From Paragorgia papillata (Eukaryota; Cnidaria; Anthozoa; Scleralcyonacea; Coralliidae), in assembly GCA_035771165.1 (NCBI GenBank), contig JAWNZC010000409.1, positions 372,001-436,000 of the forward strand: a stretch of 64,000 bases of DNA, written 5' to 3'. The notes under the pieces were generated by a model. The model was given only the letters and a program-made list of their open reading frames with translations. It was not told where the DNA came from and did no database searches. Of this stretch, positions 12,368-25,189 are shown one piece after another. The number at the start of each line of letters is the position of its first letter. The stretch's first letter is position 1. The translations under genes and the position numbers were made by a program.

Positions 12368-12988
12368 ATGGAAGAGAATATTAAATTGAAGTCAGACAAC
12401 AAACAAACGATCTTTCTTTTCCAGAAAGATACAGATCCCAATAATTCTTATCATCGTTGTCTTCATTTCTTTGCTCAATTTTGCGCTCGTCTCTGGTAAC
12501 AACAGGGTTAAAACCCTGGAGGAAAAGATGCCAATAGAAAGTGTCTCAACATCAACATCTCAAGAGATGACGGCCGGGAGAACCAAACGAAGCACTGAGC
12601 CAACAAATATAGAGATATTGACAAGGCTGAGAAAGATAAAAGAGAGGTAACAATTGTCGACCATGCATGCAAGGCGTATTTAGATAATACTAACTTCCGT
12701 TGTAATTATTACCAGGCCTGAATCATTACTGTGTCTGTGTAACTGTTCATGTATGTTGTTTGTAGGTTTAACCAAGCCTACCATTCTGTTGGACGTCAGC
12801 TAGGAAGAGATGGGATGCCAGAACTTGACGCGACACCATCAGGTCAGTGTATTTTTCAGTCATTGTTTAACATATATCAGGTTAAAGACAATTCACAATG
12901 TTTTCTAAAGCGAATTTGTTGGTTCACAGGTGCACATAGTAATCGGGACGGGGAAGACAATGGAGAACCCTTCTACCACACAACGTAA
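12368..12988 (+). pseudogene. Array gene copy 3: same gene, two-base deficit near the start
   Basis: Same layout as the intact copies. The CAA-rich stretch around codons 11-14 is two bases shorter than in copies 4 and 5, which shifts the frame before the hydrophobic segment. It also has an extra T in intron 2 just after the possible second donor (CAGGTTAAAG instead of CAGGTAAAG). That change would weaken the alternative donor described for copy 4. Confidence 0.75.
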
Positions 12989-13890
12989 TCACAACGTTGA
13001 TTGGATTTTACCACAAAAAAGATTTACAAAAGTAGTTGAAAATAACATGTAGTACACCAGTGGTGGTAGAATAATAAAGTAATAAAAATTCTGAAACTTA
13101 TCTCAAATGTATTTGTTATTGCTAACATCTGTCTACCCACTTCGAAAGAAATTATTCGACACTTTAACTTCATCGAATGGTTGCCATGGTAACCAAGCCA
13201 CGCCCTTTAAAAGGTATTTTTTAAGCCTTCACGCCAACTTCTATAGCTTCAATACTACATAGCTTATGAGGTTCATATGAATAGAATATGTTATACGAAT
13301 ATAGTGCAATGCAATGAAGCTAACATTTACATGTAAACATGTTTAGTGTACAAAATATTCAACTTTTTTGCAACGATTGGCAATTTTGGCCACACCCAGT
13401 CGTTATTGACAGATTTTATTACCACATGAATCAAACAACTGTTTGTTTTTTTCAGGTTTATTGCATAGCAATATTAGTAAGGAACAATACTTGTAAATTT
13501 CATGGCACTACCTTAAATACTTTAAGTGAGAGAAGTGTTAAGCTTTGAAGCTTGCCGTGAAATTTGATCTTTCAGAAAAAGGACGTTAAGGGGGTCTTGG
13601 ACAAAAAAAATTCGAAATTTTGAATTTTTTGTTTTTGTGAAATAGACACCCTCAACTATCTAACTTTCCACGGGCAAGTGTATTTCCTGAGTATTTTCAC
13701 TAATTTAACGCCAACGATACGTTCTTTATAGCGAGGTATTGAAAATGGTGTCCGTTTTCATCGCAACGCAGAGCAGATTTTTCCCCGTTTTACGCTAATT
13801 GCCGTGCCTCTATTTACCCCCTTAAGCTATACAATTCCTTTCATGACGTATATCCTTTTCTAAACATGTTTTTTTCATCGCGGGCGGGTC

Positions 13891-16561
13891 TATTTGAATA
13901 TTTTCGTTAACGGTTGATTAGCGAGAGAGTTTTGCAACGAGTGGATGTGTTTCATGGCTCTCATGGAACTGCTTCCGAGTACTTCTCAGTTTCCACATTG
14001 TCGTGTTCTAGCTGGTGAGGACATTATAAAGACCAATGATACCGATCTCCTGATCTTGTAGAAGAACTTACAGATCCTCTGGCTTCAAGCTAATGGGGGA
14101 GGCTGTCACGACAGGAAACTAGGAGCGTCCGCCATGTTGTAAAACACAAATTTGTCCCTAGCTCAATAAGTGTCGAAGAAAAGGAATTCTTAAAACTTAG
14201 AGACATAAGTGTGACTGTGTAATCTCTCGCTTAGGTTGTATTTCGGTTTCCCTTTTGTACTTGCTGTTTGAGTTAGGTGTAATTCCCCTTGTTATTTACA
14301 TTGGGCTACGGCTCATGCCATTTTTATTGCAGAGTACTTATACTGGCATATATTAAAGTGTTTTTCTTGAGCAAAGTTACTGTCAAAATGATCGCCAGAC
14401 TGTCAGTAACATTCTTAGATAAAAATAATCTTCACTAATGTCACAGAAACGGTTTGAAAAGACGCTTTCCAAACCGGTCAGAAGCCGTATAAATTAAGAC
14501 GAGTCAGTTTCAGACGAGACGGCACCATAATTTTCACACGGCATCAGAATTTTCACAACAACTGATAAATATCTAAAGCTGGTTTACCTTTTCTGTACAC
14601 TTTCTGACACACATATTAAACTATATATCTAGTCCTCTAAACATTTGCAACATCCCCAAACAAAAACTATCCACTGAAAGTAAACAATAAGCAGTACTCG
14701 AAGCCGAGGAAGAAACGTTCCACATTCCTTTCCGTCTCGCCGACAAATAATATTATTCAGACCAAACTGTAAACAACAAACCCAATAGGTTACGGATCAT
14801 ACTTTTCGCGTAAAAAATATGCATCTAAAGAATAGATATAGGAATCTAAAATAGTCACGAACAATTGACACAGACCAGTGAAATAACCCAACGTCGAAAC
14901 AAAATGGTTTATTTATACACGTTTGTACAACTATCCTCTCAGAGAAGAAACCAGACAGTGGGCAGACAACTTTAAATATGAACCGAGTCCCATGTAAAGC
15001 TGGGGCTTTTTAATGGAAAACAATTAGATTATGTTGACATAGGGACAAATTTGGGTAATAATTTGAACATTGTTTTTAACTGTAAACTTTAAATGCATTT
15101 TGCCGGAATTGTGTTTTCAGCCAGCATGGTGGTTTCAAATTTCTAAACACGATTTTCTCAGTTGCCTAATTTGGTAATAGTACCTGGACGCCAAACACGC
15201 TAGCGCATTCAATATTTGATGTAATGCTTTAAACTTTTTTAGAGGCTGTGTAATATGAACGGATCTATGTTGCAAACCTCAAATATATTGCATAATGAAT
15301 GTTATTCATTGTTAAAAAGTTCTTGTTTTGTAGCCTTATGAATAAAAATCAGCCATCTTTTCCAAAAAATAACATTTTTATCGAAAATATTTATAATTTT
15401 GTACTTTTTTTGAGGTTTACAGCATAGATCTGTGTGTGTGCTTTACATTAACCTTTGTTTAGTGTTTGTCAGACCGTTAGTTCTCATAAAATCTTGTTCA
15501 CCGCAAGTGCTATATTTTGCTCACTAGGGGGTTGTTGCTTGGATACCATGGTAACAACGCATGTCTTACTTAGCTTTTTAACATCAGGGAAACATATCCT
15601 ATATATTTCTGCCAAGATATCTTTAGATAAACCAATATTAAAGAAAAAAACTTTTTTTGTCCAATACCACCTTAAAGAGATGAGGGTTCGCCCAAACTAT
15701 TGTGATCTACTATAATTACTGTAAAATGTATGGTTTTATTCTAAACCATATCAAATCTAATATCACTAGAAAGCTTATGAAGCATAGATTCACAAAATTT
15801 AATCAATATAATCAATAACTACATTGTAATCTGACAACAGATACCACATACTGTGACAGACTTGTTTGTCTTTGAGAAAGATTTTAGCTACTAACTGGCT
15901 ATTGCATAAAATCGTTTGTTTAGTTTAGTGTCAAATGAAAGAATACAGTTATTTTTCTTAATTGTTGGATAATAGAAATTTTTCTACTTCAAAAACATAT
16001 TAGCGACGATTACTTTTGTAATCTAAGTATGTTCTCGACAGTCGTCTGCCGATCATTATGATGGTAATTTTGCTCAGGAAAAATAAATATGTATCAGACT
16101 ATATTCTGGAATAAAAATGGCATGAGCCGTAGCCCAATTTTAAGAACGAGGGGAATTATAGCTAACTCAACACGGGAAAAGTCCAAAAGGGAAACCGAAA
16201 CAACACCTAAGCGAGAGATTATATAGTCAGACTTATGTTTCTAAGTTTTAAAAATCGGTTGTCTTCGACACTTTTATGAGCTAGGGACAAATTTGTATTT
16301 TACAACATGGCGGACGCTCCTAGTTTCCAGCCGTGACAGCCTCCCCCGTTAGCTCGAAGCCAGTGGATCCGTAAGTTCTTCTACAAGATCAGGAGGTCGG
16401 TATCATAGGACTTTATGATGTCCTCGCCAGCTAGAACACGACAACGTGGAAACTGAGAAGTACTCAACTCGGAAGTAGTTCCACGAAAACCGTGAAACAC
16501 GTCCACTCGTTCCAAAACTCTCTCGCTGATCAACCCGAGTAAACAAACATATTCAAATATT
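13891..16561. repeat. Diverged long inverted repeat, unit 3
   Basis: Same arms and loop as in unit 1, carried with the tandem unit. Confidence 0.85.
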
Positions 16562-16653
16562 ACATGGAACCAACAGAGCCAGGATGTCACCCTTCCAAGT
16601 ACCGATCTGGAACCACACCAGTCGGAATCATCCAAATGGACGCAATACTCACC

Positions 16654-17164
16654 TAGCAACACTCGTATAGAGCAGAGGGCAGCACCGTAGTACGCCATTT
16701 AGCAACACTCGTATAGAGCAGTGGGCAGCACCGTATAACGTCATTTAGCAACACTCGTATAGAGCAGTGGGCAGCACAGTAGTACGCCATTTAGCAACAC
16801 TCGTATAGAGCAGTGGGCAGCACCGCATAACGTCATTTAGCAACACTCGTATAGAGCAGTGGGCAGCACCGTAGTACGTCATTTAGCAACACTCGTATAG
16901 AGCAGTGGGCAGCACCGTAGTACGCCATTTAGCAACACAGCTCGTATAGAGCAGTGGGCAGCACCGTAGTACGCCATTTAGCAACACTCGTATAGAGCAG
17001 TGGGCAGCACCGTAGTACGCCATTTAGCAACACTCGTATAGAGCAGTGGGCAGCACCGTAGTACGCCATTTAGCAACACTCGTATAGAGCAGTGGGCAGC
17101 ACCGTAATACACCATTTAGTAACACTCGAATAGAGCAGTGGGCAGTCCCGTAATACGCCATTTT
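16654..17164. repeat. 46 bp minisatellite (unit 3)
   Basis: Same members in the same order as unit 1. Confidence 0.97.
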
Positions 17165-17236
17165 AGCAACACACAAGAGTTGTTTTTTGTTTTCTGACTG
17201 CTAGCCCGTTAACGCGGCAATGACGAAATTAAATTA

Positions 17237-17470
17237 AAGCCCTAATCAAACGAGAACGCAAGTCATAGCAAGTTGACAGTCACGCTATCTCAGGCAGCCC
17301 CTCTGAATAAAACAAATATTATGTACCGTGACAACGTTAAAACTTGTTTTAAAACTTGTTTAAAGCACTTATGAAACCTTTATTTTTTTAATTTGGGTGT
17401 TCGAACGACCGCCACAGAAATTTGTGACTGCCAACTTGCGATGACTTGCGTTCTCGTTTGATTAGGGCTT
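17237..17470. repeat. 47 bp inverted repeat (unit 3)
   Basis: Same as the unit 1 copy. Confidence 0.9.
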
Positions 17471-18220
17471 AAGTCATCTGGTAGAGCTTTCCCAACATTA
17501 TATGTCCATCTGGCCTTGCTATGTCGTTTACTAGACATTTTTTTATAATATCTACTCGCCACGATCGCGAATAACAAATTAATCACTAATTGAAACCCTG
17601 TCAAAGCTCCGTAGCAACGTCACGTTCTGCCCTTGGCAACAATACGTTGCGGTCCAATGAACGCAGAGTTTCAAACGATGAAACAACGTCTTAATTTAGC
17701 AAGCTGCAAGGTTAACTGCAAATGGCGGTACGACGTTTCAATAGTAAACTAATGTCAACATTGCGCTTGAAATTTCCAGTGCGATTGAATTTTTACCAAA
17801 AAACCAACCGAAATCCACAGAACTAACGGCTTTTAGGCCTTTCTCTGTTGATTTCGTCATGGACGTTAGTACCCAAGGGAGGGTTACAAGGGGAAATTAT
17901 AATATGGCAATTGTCCTACTCAGGGAGCCCCCCTGGGGCTGTTTGGCTTAATATTTGTGCCGTGTAACCTCTAAAAAGGTCTGGACACGATAAAATATGG
18001 AGGCTTATTTTGAATACTTTCGCCCAGTATTTACGTAATTTTAGTTCGCAATGGCGCAAGAGGATGTTTTTAATATGATATTATCACAAATTTAAAGTCG
18101 ACAAGACCATTATTTCGTCGAAAATAGCATTTGAAGATTAACAAACTCGACCAAGTCAAATTAGTGAGTTAAGAAACTAAGTACTAGTTCATGTTCGCAT
18201 CTGTCACAGCCAATCTCGTT

Positions 18221-18268
18221 CCCAGAGCCTTCTCACGCGGGCCGTGCTCGTCGACCGAAGGCTCTGGG
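18221..18268. repeat. GC-rich hairpin upstream of gene copy 4
   Basis: Identical to the hairpin at 6014. Confidence 0.9.
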
Positions 18269-18466
18269 AAAATCCGTTTCAAATCGACATTTCATTGGTT
18301 TGAATAATTGACATTGCTGTCACAGCATGACGATGCGAGCAAAAGCGCTACCAACCAGCCAACCGCGTCAGTTGTGGTTCGTGTGTCAAGAGAAAACATT
18401 ACCAAGGACAAAGTAGAAGACGAAAGTCAGTACTACGAGAACTTTAAATTAAAGTGAACAGTTACC

Positions 18467-19088
18467 ATGGAAGAGAATATTAAATTGAAGTCAGACAACA
18501 AACAACAACGATCTTTCTTTTCCAGAAAGATACAGATCCCAATAATTCTTATCATCGTTGTCTTCATTTCTTTGCTCAATTTTGCGCTCGTCTCTGGTAA
18601 CAACAGGGTTAAAACCCTGGAGGAAAAGATGCCAATAGAAAGTGTCTCAACATCAACATCTCAAGAGATGACGGCCGGGAGAACCAAACGAAGCACTGAG
18701 CCAACAAATATAGAGATATTGACAAGGCTGAGAAAGATAAAAGAGAGGTAACAATTGTCGACCATGCATGCAAGGCGTATTTAGATAATACTAACTTCCG
18801 TTGTAATTATTACCAGGCCTGAATCATTACTGTGTCTGTGTAACTGTTCATGTATGTTGTTTGTAGGTTTAACCAAGCCTACCATTCTGTTGGACGTCAG
18901 CTAGGAAGAGATGGGATGCCAGAACTTGACGCGACACCATCAGGTCAGTGTATTTTTCAGTCATTGTTTAACATATATCAGGTAAAGACAATTCACAATG
19001 TTTTCTAAAGCGAATTTGTTGGTTCACAGGTGCACATAGTAATCGGGACGGGGAAGACAATGGAGAACCCTTCTACCACACAACGTAA
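18467..19088 (+). CDS. Array gene copy 4 (intact): small type II membrane protein with furin-type site and collagen-like tail
   Basis: Exons 18467-18747, 18867-18943 and 19030-19088 join in phase to give 138 residues. Residues 1-21 are polar and basic. Residues 22-43 form one hydrophobic helix (IPIILIIVVFISLLNFALV), with no signal peptide before it, which implies a type II single-pass protein. A dibasic RTKR at 72-75 fits the furin consensus, so a 63-residue ectodomain could be shed. Residues 79-100 look helical and charged. Residues 107-133 resemble a decayed Gly-X-Y run (GRDGMPELDATPSG, then DGEDNGEP). Membrane collagens and collagen-linked TNF ligands have this helix, furin site and collagen order, but no C-terminal ligand domain follows. 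The function is unknown and the collagen link is inference. Introns are 119 and 86 bp, and AATAAA follows about 85 bp after the stop. Confidence 0.72.
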
Positions 19089-19990
19089 TCACAACGTTGA
19101 TTGGATTTTACCACAAAAAAGATTTACAAAAGTAGTTGAAAATAACATGTAGTACACCAGTGGTGGTAGAATAATAAAGTAATAAAAATTCTGAAACTTA
19201 TCTCAAATGTATTTGTTATTGCTAACATCTGTCTACCCACTTCGAAAGAAATTATTCGACACTTTAACTTCATCGAATGGTTGCCATGGTAACCAAGCCA
19301 CGCCCTTTAAAAGGTATTTTTTAAGCCTTCACGCCAACTTCTATAGCTTCAATACTACATAGCTTATGAGGTTCATATGAATAGAATATGTTATACGAAT
19401 ATAGTGCAATGCAATGAAGCTAACATTTACATGTAAACATGTTTAGTGTACAAAATATTCAACTTTTTTGCAACGATTGGCAATTTTGGCCACACCCAGT
19501 CGTTATTGACAGATTTTATTACCACATGAATCAAACAACTGTTTGTTTTTTCAGGTTTATTGCATAGCAATATTAGTAAGGAACAATACTTGTAAATTTC
19601 ATGGCACTACCTTAAATACTTTAAGTGAGAGAAGTGTTAAGCTTTGAAGCTTGCCGTGAAATTTGATCTTTCAGAAAAAGGACGTTAAGGGGGTCTTGGA
19701 CAAAAAAAATTCGAAATTTTGAATTTTTTGTTTTTGTGAAATAGACACCCTCAACTATCTAACTTTCCACGGGCAAGTGTATTTCCTGAGTATTTTCACT
19801 AATTTAACGCCAACGATACGTTCTTTATAGCGAGGTATTGAAAATGGTGTCCGTTTTCATCGCAACGCAGAGCAGATTTTTTCCCCGTTTTACGCTAATT
19901 GCCGTGCCTCTATTTACCCCCTTAAGCTATACAATTCCTTTCATGACGTATATCCTTTTCTAAACATGTTTTTTTCATCGCGGGCGGGTC

Positions 19991-22662
19991 TATTTGAATA
20001 TTTTCGTTAACGGTTGATTAGCGAGAGAGTTTTGCAACGAGTGGATGTGTTTCATGGCTCTCATGGAACTGCTTCCGAGTACTTCTCAGTTTCCACATTG
20101 TCGTGTTCTAGCTGGTGAGGACATTATAAAGACCAATGATACCGATCTCCTGATCTTGTAGAAGAACTTACAGATCCTCTGGCTTCAAGCTAATGGGGGA
20201 GGCTGTCACGACAGGAAACTAGGAGCGTCCGCCATGTTGTAAAACACAAATTTGTCCCTAGCTCAATAAGTGTCGAAGAAAAGGAATTCTTAAAACTTAG
20301 AGACATAAGTGTGACTGTGTAATCTCTCGCTTAGGTTGTATTTCGGTTTCCCTTTTGTACTTGCTGTTTGAGTTAGGTGTAATTCCCCTTGTTATTTACA
20401 TTGGGCTACGGCTCATGCCATTTTTATTGCAGAGTACTTATACTGGCATATATTAAAGTGTTTTTCTTGAGCAAAGTTACTGTCAAAATGATCGCCAGAC
20501 TGTCAGTAACATTCTTAGATAAAAATAATCTTCACTAATGTCACAGAAACGGTTTGAAAAGACGCTTTCCAAACCGGTCAGAAGCCGTATAAATTAAGAC
20601 GAGTCAGTTTCAGACGAGACGGCACCATAATTTTCACACGGCATCAGAATTTTCACAACAACTGATAAATATCTAAAGCTGGTTTACCTTTTCTGTACAC
20701 TTTCTGACACACATATTAAACTATATATCTAGTCCTCTAAACATTTGCAACATCCCCAAACAAAAACTATCCACTGAAAGTAAACAATAAGCAGTACTCG
20801 AAGCCGAGGAAGAAACGTTCCACATTCCTTTCCGTCTCGCCGACAAATAATATTATTCAGACCAAACTGTAAACAACAAACCCAATAGGTTACGGATCAT
20901 ACTTTTCGCGTAAAAAATATGCATCTAAAGAATAGATATAGGAATCTAAAATAGTCACGAACAATTGACACAGACCAGTGAAATAACCCAACGTCGAAAC
21001 AAAATGGTTTATTTATACACGTTTGTACAACTATCCTCTCAGAGAAGAAACCAGACAGTGGGCAGACAACTTTAAATATGAACCGAGTCCCATGTAAAGC
21101 TGGGGCTTTTTAATGGAAAACAATTAGATTATGTTGACATAGGGACAAATTTGGGTAATAATTTGAACATTGTTTTTAACTGTAAACTTTAAATGCATTT
21201 TGCCGGAATTGTGTTTTCAGCCAGCATGGTGGTTTCAAATTTCTAAACACGATTTTCTCAGTTGCCTAATTTGGTAATAGTACCTGGACGCCAAACACGC
21301 TAGCGCATTCAATATTTGATGTAATGCTTTAAACTTTTTTAGAGGCTGTGTAATATGAACGGATCTATGTTGCAAACCTCAAATATATTGCATAATGAAT
21401 GTTATTCATTGTTAAAAAGTTCTTGTTTTGTAGCCTTATGAATAAAAATCAGCCATCTTTTCCAAAAAAATAACATTTTTATCGAAAATATTTATAATTT
21501 TGTACTTTTTTTGAGGTTTACAGCATAGATCTGTGTGTGTGCTTTACATTAACCTTTGTTTAGTGTTTGTCAGACCGTTAGTTCTCATAAAATCTTGTTC
21601 ACCGCAAGTGCTATATTTTGCTCACTAGGGGGTTGTTGCTTGGATACCATGGTAACAACGCATGTCTTACTTAGCTTTTTAACATCAGGGAAACATATCC
21701 TATATATTTCTGCCAAGATATCTTTAGATAAACCAATATTAAAGAAAAAAACTTTTTTTGTCCAATACCACCTTAAAGAGATGAGGGTTCGCCCAAACTA
21801 TTGTGATCTACTATAATTACTGTAAAATGTATGGTTTTATTCTAAACCATATCAAATCTAATATCACTAGAAAGCTTATGAAGCATAGATTCACAAAATT
21901 TAATCAATATAATCAATAACTACATTGTAATCTGACAACAGATACCACATACTGTGACAGACTTGTTTGTCTTTGAGAAAGATTTTAGCTACTAACTGGC
22001 TATTGCATAAAATCGTTTGTTTAGTTTAGTGTCAAATGAAAGAATACAGTTATTTTTCTTAATTGTTGGATAATAGAAATTTTTCTACTTCAAAAACATA
22101 TTAGCGACGATTACTTTTGTAATCTAAGTATGTTCTCGACAGTCGTCTGCCGATCATTATGATGGTAATTTTGCTCAGGAAAAATAAATATGTATCAGAC
22201 TATATTCTGGAATAAAAATGGCATGAGCCGTAGCCCAATTTTAAGAACGAGGGGAATTATAGCTAACTCAACACGGGAAAAGTCCAAAAGGGAAACCGAA
22301 ACAACACCTAAGCGAGAGATTATATAGTCAGACTTATGTTTCTAAGTTTTAAAAATCGGTTGTCTTCGACACTTTTATGAGCTAGGGACAAATTTGTATT
22401 TTACAACATGGCGGACGCTCCTAGTTTCCAGCCGTGACAGCCTCCCCCGTTAGCTCGAAGCCAGTGGATCCGTAAGTTCTTCTACAAGATCAGGAGGTCG
22501 GTATCATAGGACTTTATGATGTCCTCGCCAGCTAGAACACGACAACGTGGAAACTGAGAAGTACTCAACTCGGAAGTAGTTCCACGAAAACCGTGAAACA
22601 CGTCCACTCGTTCCAAAACTCTCTCGCTGATCAACCCGAGTAAACAAACATATTCAAATATT
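19991..22662. repeat. Diverged long inverted repeat, unit 4
   Basis: Same arms and loop as in unit 1, carried with the tandem unit. Unit 5 has only the left arm before the array breaks off. Confidence 0.85.
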
Positions 22663-22754
22663 ACATGGAACCAACAGAGCCAGGATGTCACCCTTCCAAG
22701 TACCGATCTGGAACCACACCAGTCGGAATCATCCAAATGGACGCAATACTCACC

Positions 22755-23265
22755 TAGCAACACTCGTATAGAGCAGAGGGCAGCACCGTAGTACGCCATT
22801 TAGCAACACTCGTATAGAGCAGTGGGCAGCACCGTATAACGTCATTTAGCAACACTCGTATAGAGCAGTGGGCAGCACAGTAGTACGCCATTTAGCAACA
22901 CTCGTATAGAGCAGTGGGCAGCACCGCATAACGTCATTTAGCAACACTCGTATAGAGCAGTGGGCAGCACCGTAGTACGTCATTTAGCAACACTCGTATA
23001 GAGCAGTGGGCAGCACCGTAGTACGCCATTTAGCAACACAGCTCGTATAGAGCAGTGGGCAGCACCGTAGTACGCCATTTAGCAACACTCGTATAGAGCA
23101 GTGGGCAGCACCGTAGTACGCCATTTAGCAACACTCGTATAGAGCAGTGGGCAGCACCGTAGTACGCCATTTAGCAACACTCGTATAGAGCAGTGGGCAG
23201 CACCGTAATACACCATTTAGTAACACTCGAATAGAGCAGTGGGCAGTCCCGTAATACGCCATTTT
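22755..23265. repeat. 46 bp minisatellite (unit 4)
   Basis: Same members in the same order as unit 1. Confidence 0.97.
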
Positions 23266-23337
23266 AGCAACACACAAGAGTTGTTTTTTGTTTTCTGACT
23301 GCTAGCCCGTTAACGCGGCAATGACGAAATTAAATTA

Positions 23338-23571
23338 AAGCCCTAATCAAACGAGAACGCAAGTCATAGCAAGTTGACAGTCACGCTATCTCAGGCAGCC
23401 CCTCTGAATAAAACAAATATTATGTACCGTGACAACGTTAAAACTTGTTTTAAAACTTGTTTAAAGCACTTATGAAACCTTTATTTTTTTAATTTGGGTG
23501 TTCGAACGACCGCCACAGAAATTTGTGACTGCCAACTTGCGATGACTTGCGTTCTCGTTTGATTAGGGCTT
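23338..23571. repeat. 47 bp inverted repeat (unit 4)
   Basis: Same as the unit 1 copy. Confidence 0.9.
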
Positions 23572-24322
23572 AAGTCATCTGGTAGAGCTTTCCCAACATT
23601 ATATGTCCATCTGGCCTTGCTATGTCGTTTACTAGACATTTTTTTTATAATATCTACTCGCCACGATCGCGAATAACAAATTAATCACTAATTGAAACCC
23701 TGTCAAAGCTCCGTAGCAACGTCACGTTCTGCCCTTGGCAACAATACGTTGCGGTCCAATGAACGCAGAGTTTCAAACGATGAAACAACGTCTTAATTTA
23801 GCAAGCTGCAAGGTTAACTGCAAATGGCGGTACGACGTTTCAATAGTAAACTAATGTCAACATTGCGCTTGAAATTTCCAGTGCGATTGAATTTTTACCA
23901 AAAAACCAACCGAAATCCACAGAACTAACGGCTTTTAGGCCTTTCTCTGTTGATTTCGTCATGGACGTTAGTACCCAAGGGAGGGTTACAAGGGGAAATT
24001 ATAATATGGCAATTGTCCTACTCAGGGAGCCCCCCTGGGGCTGTTTGGCTTAATATTTGTGCCGTGTAACCTCTAAAAAGGTCTGGACACGATAAAATAT
24101 GGAGGCTTATTTTGAATACTTTCGCCCAGTATTTACGTAATTTTAGTTCGCAATGGCGCAAGAGGATGTTTTTAATATGATATTATCACAAATTTAAAGT
24201 CGACAAGACCATTATTTCGTCGAAAATAGCATTTGAAGATTAACAAACTCGACCAAGTCAAATTAGTGAGTTAAGAAACTAAGTACTAGTTCATGTTCGC
24301 ATCTGTCACAGCCAATCTCGTT

Positions 24323-24370
24323 CCCAGAGCCTTCTCACGCGGGCCGTGCTCGTCGACCGAAGGCTCTGGG
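24323..24370. repeat. GC-rich hairpin upstream of gene copy 5
   Basis: Identical to the hairpin at 6014. Confidence 0.9.
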
Positions 24371-24567
24371 AAAATCCGTTTCAAATCGACATTTCATTGG
24401 TTGAATAATTGACATTGCTGTCACAGCATGACGATGCGAGCAAAAGCGCTACCAACCAGCCAACCGCGTCAGTTGTGGTTCGTGTGTCAAGAGAAAACAT
24501 TACCAAGGACAAAGTAGAAGACGAAAGTCAGTACTACGAGAACTTTAAATTAAAGTGAACAGTTACC

Positions 24568-25189
24568 ATGGAAGAGAATATTAAATTGAAGTCAGACAAC
24601 AAACAACAACGATCTTTCTTTTCCAGAAAGATACAGATCCCAATAATTCTTATCATCGTTGTCTTCATTTCTTTGCTCAATTTTGCGCTCGTCTCTGGTA
24701 ACAACAGGGTTAAAACCCTGGAGGAAAAGATGCCAATAGAAAGTGTCTCAACATCAACATCTCAAGAGATGACGGCCGGGAGAACCAAACGAAGCACTGA
24801 GCCAACAAATATAGAGATATTGACAAGGCTGAGAAAGATAAAAGAGAGGTAACAATTGTCGACCATGCATGCAAGGCGTATTTAGATAATACTAACTTCC
24901 GTTGTAATTATTACCAGGCCTGAATCATTACTGTGTCTGTGTAACTGTTCATGTATGTTGTTTGTAGGTTTAACCAAGCCTACCATTCTGTTGGACGTCA
25001 GCTAGGAAGAGATGGGATGCCAGAACTTGACGCGACACCATCAGGTCAGTGTATTTTTCAGTCATTGTTTAACATATATCAGGTAAAGACAATTCACAAT
25101 GTTTTCTAAAGCGAATTTGTTGGTTCACAGGTGCACATAGTAATCGGGACGGGGAAGACAATGGAGAACCCTTCTACCACACAACGTAA
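24568..25189 (+). CDS. Array gene copy 5 (intact): same type II membrane protein
   Basis: This copy in the truncated last unit encodes the same 138-residue protein as the copy at 18467, with the same start, membrane helix, RTKR site and splice sites (exon 1 ends just before GTAACAATTG; exons 2 and 3 follow TTTGTAG and TTCACAG). Its flanking sequence is unit sequence for a further 1.8 kb, so its promoter and polyadenylation signals are complete. It is therefore likely to be as expressible as copy 4. The identical protein in two units argues for recent duplication and says little about selection. Confidence 0.72.
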
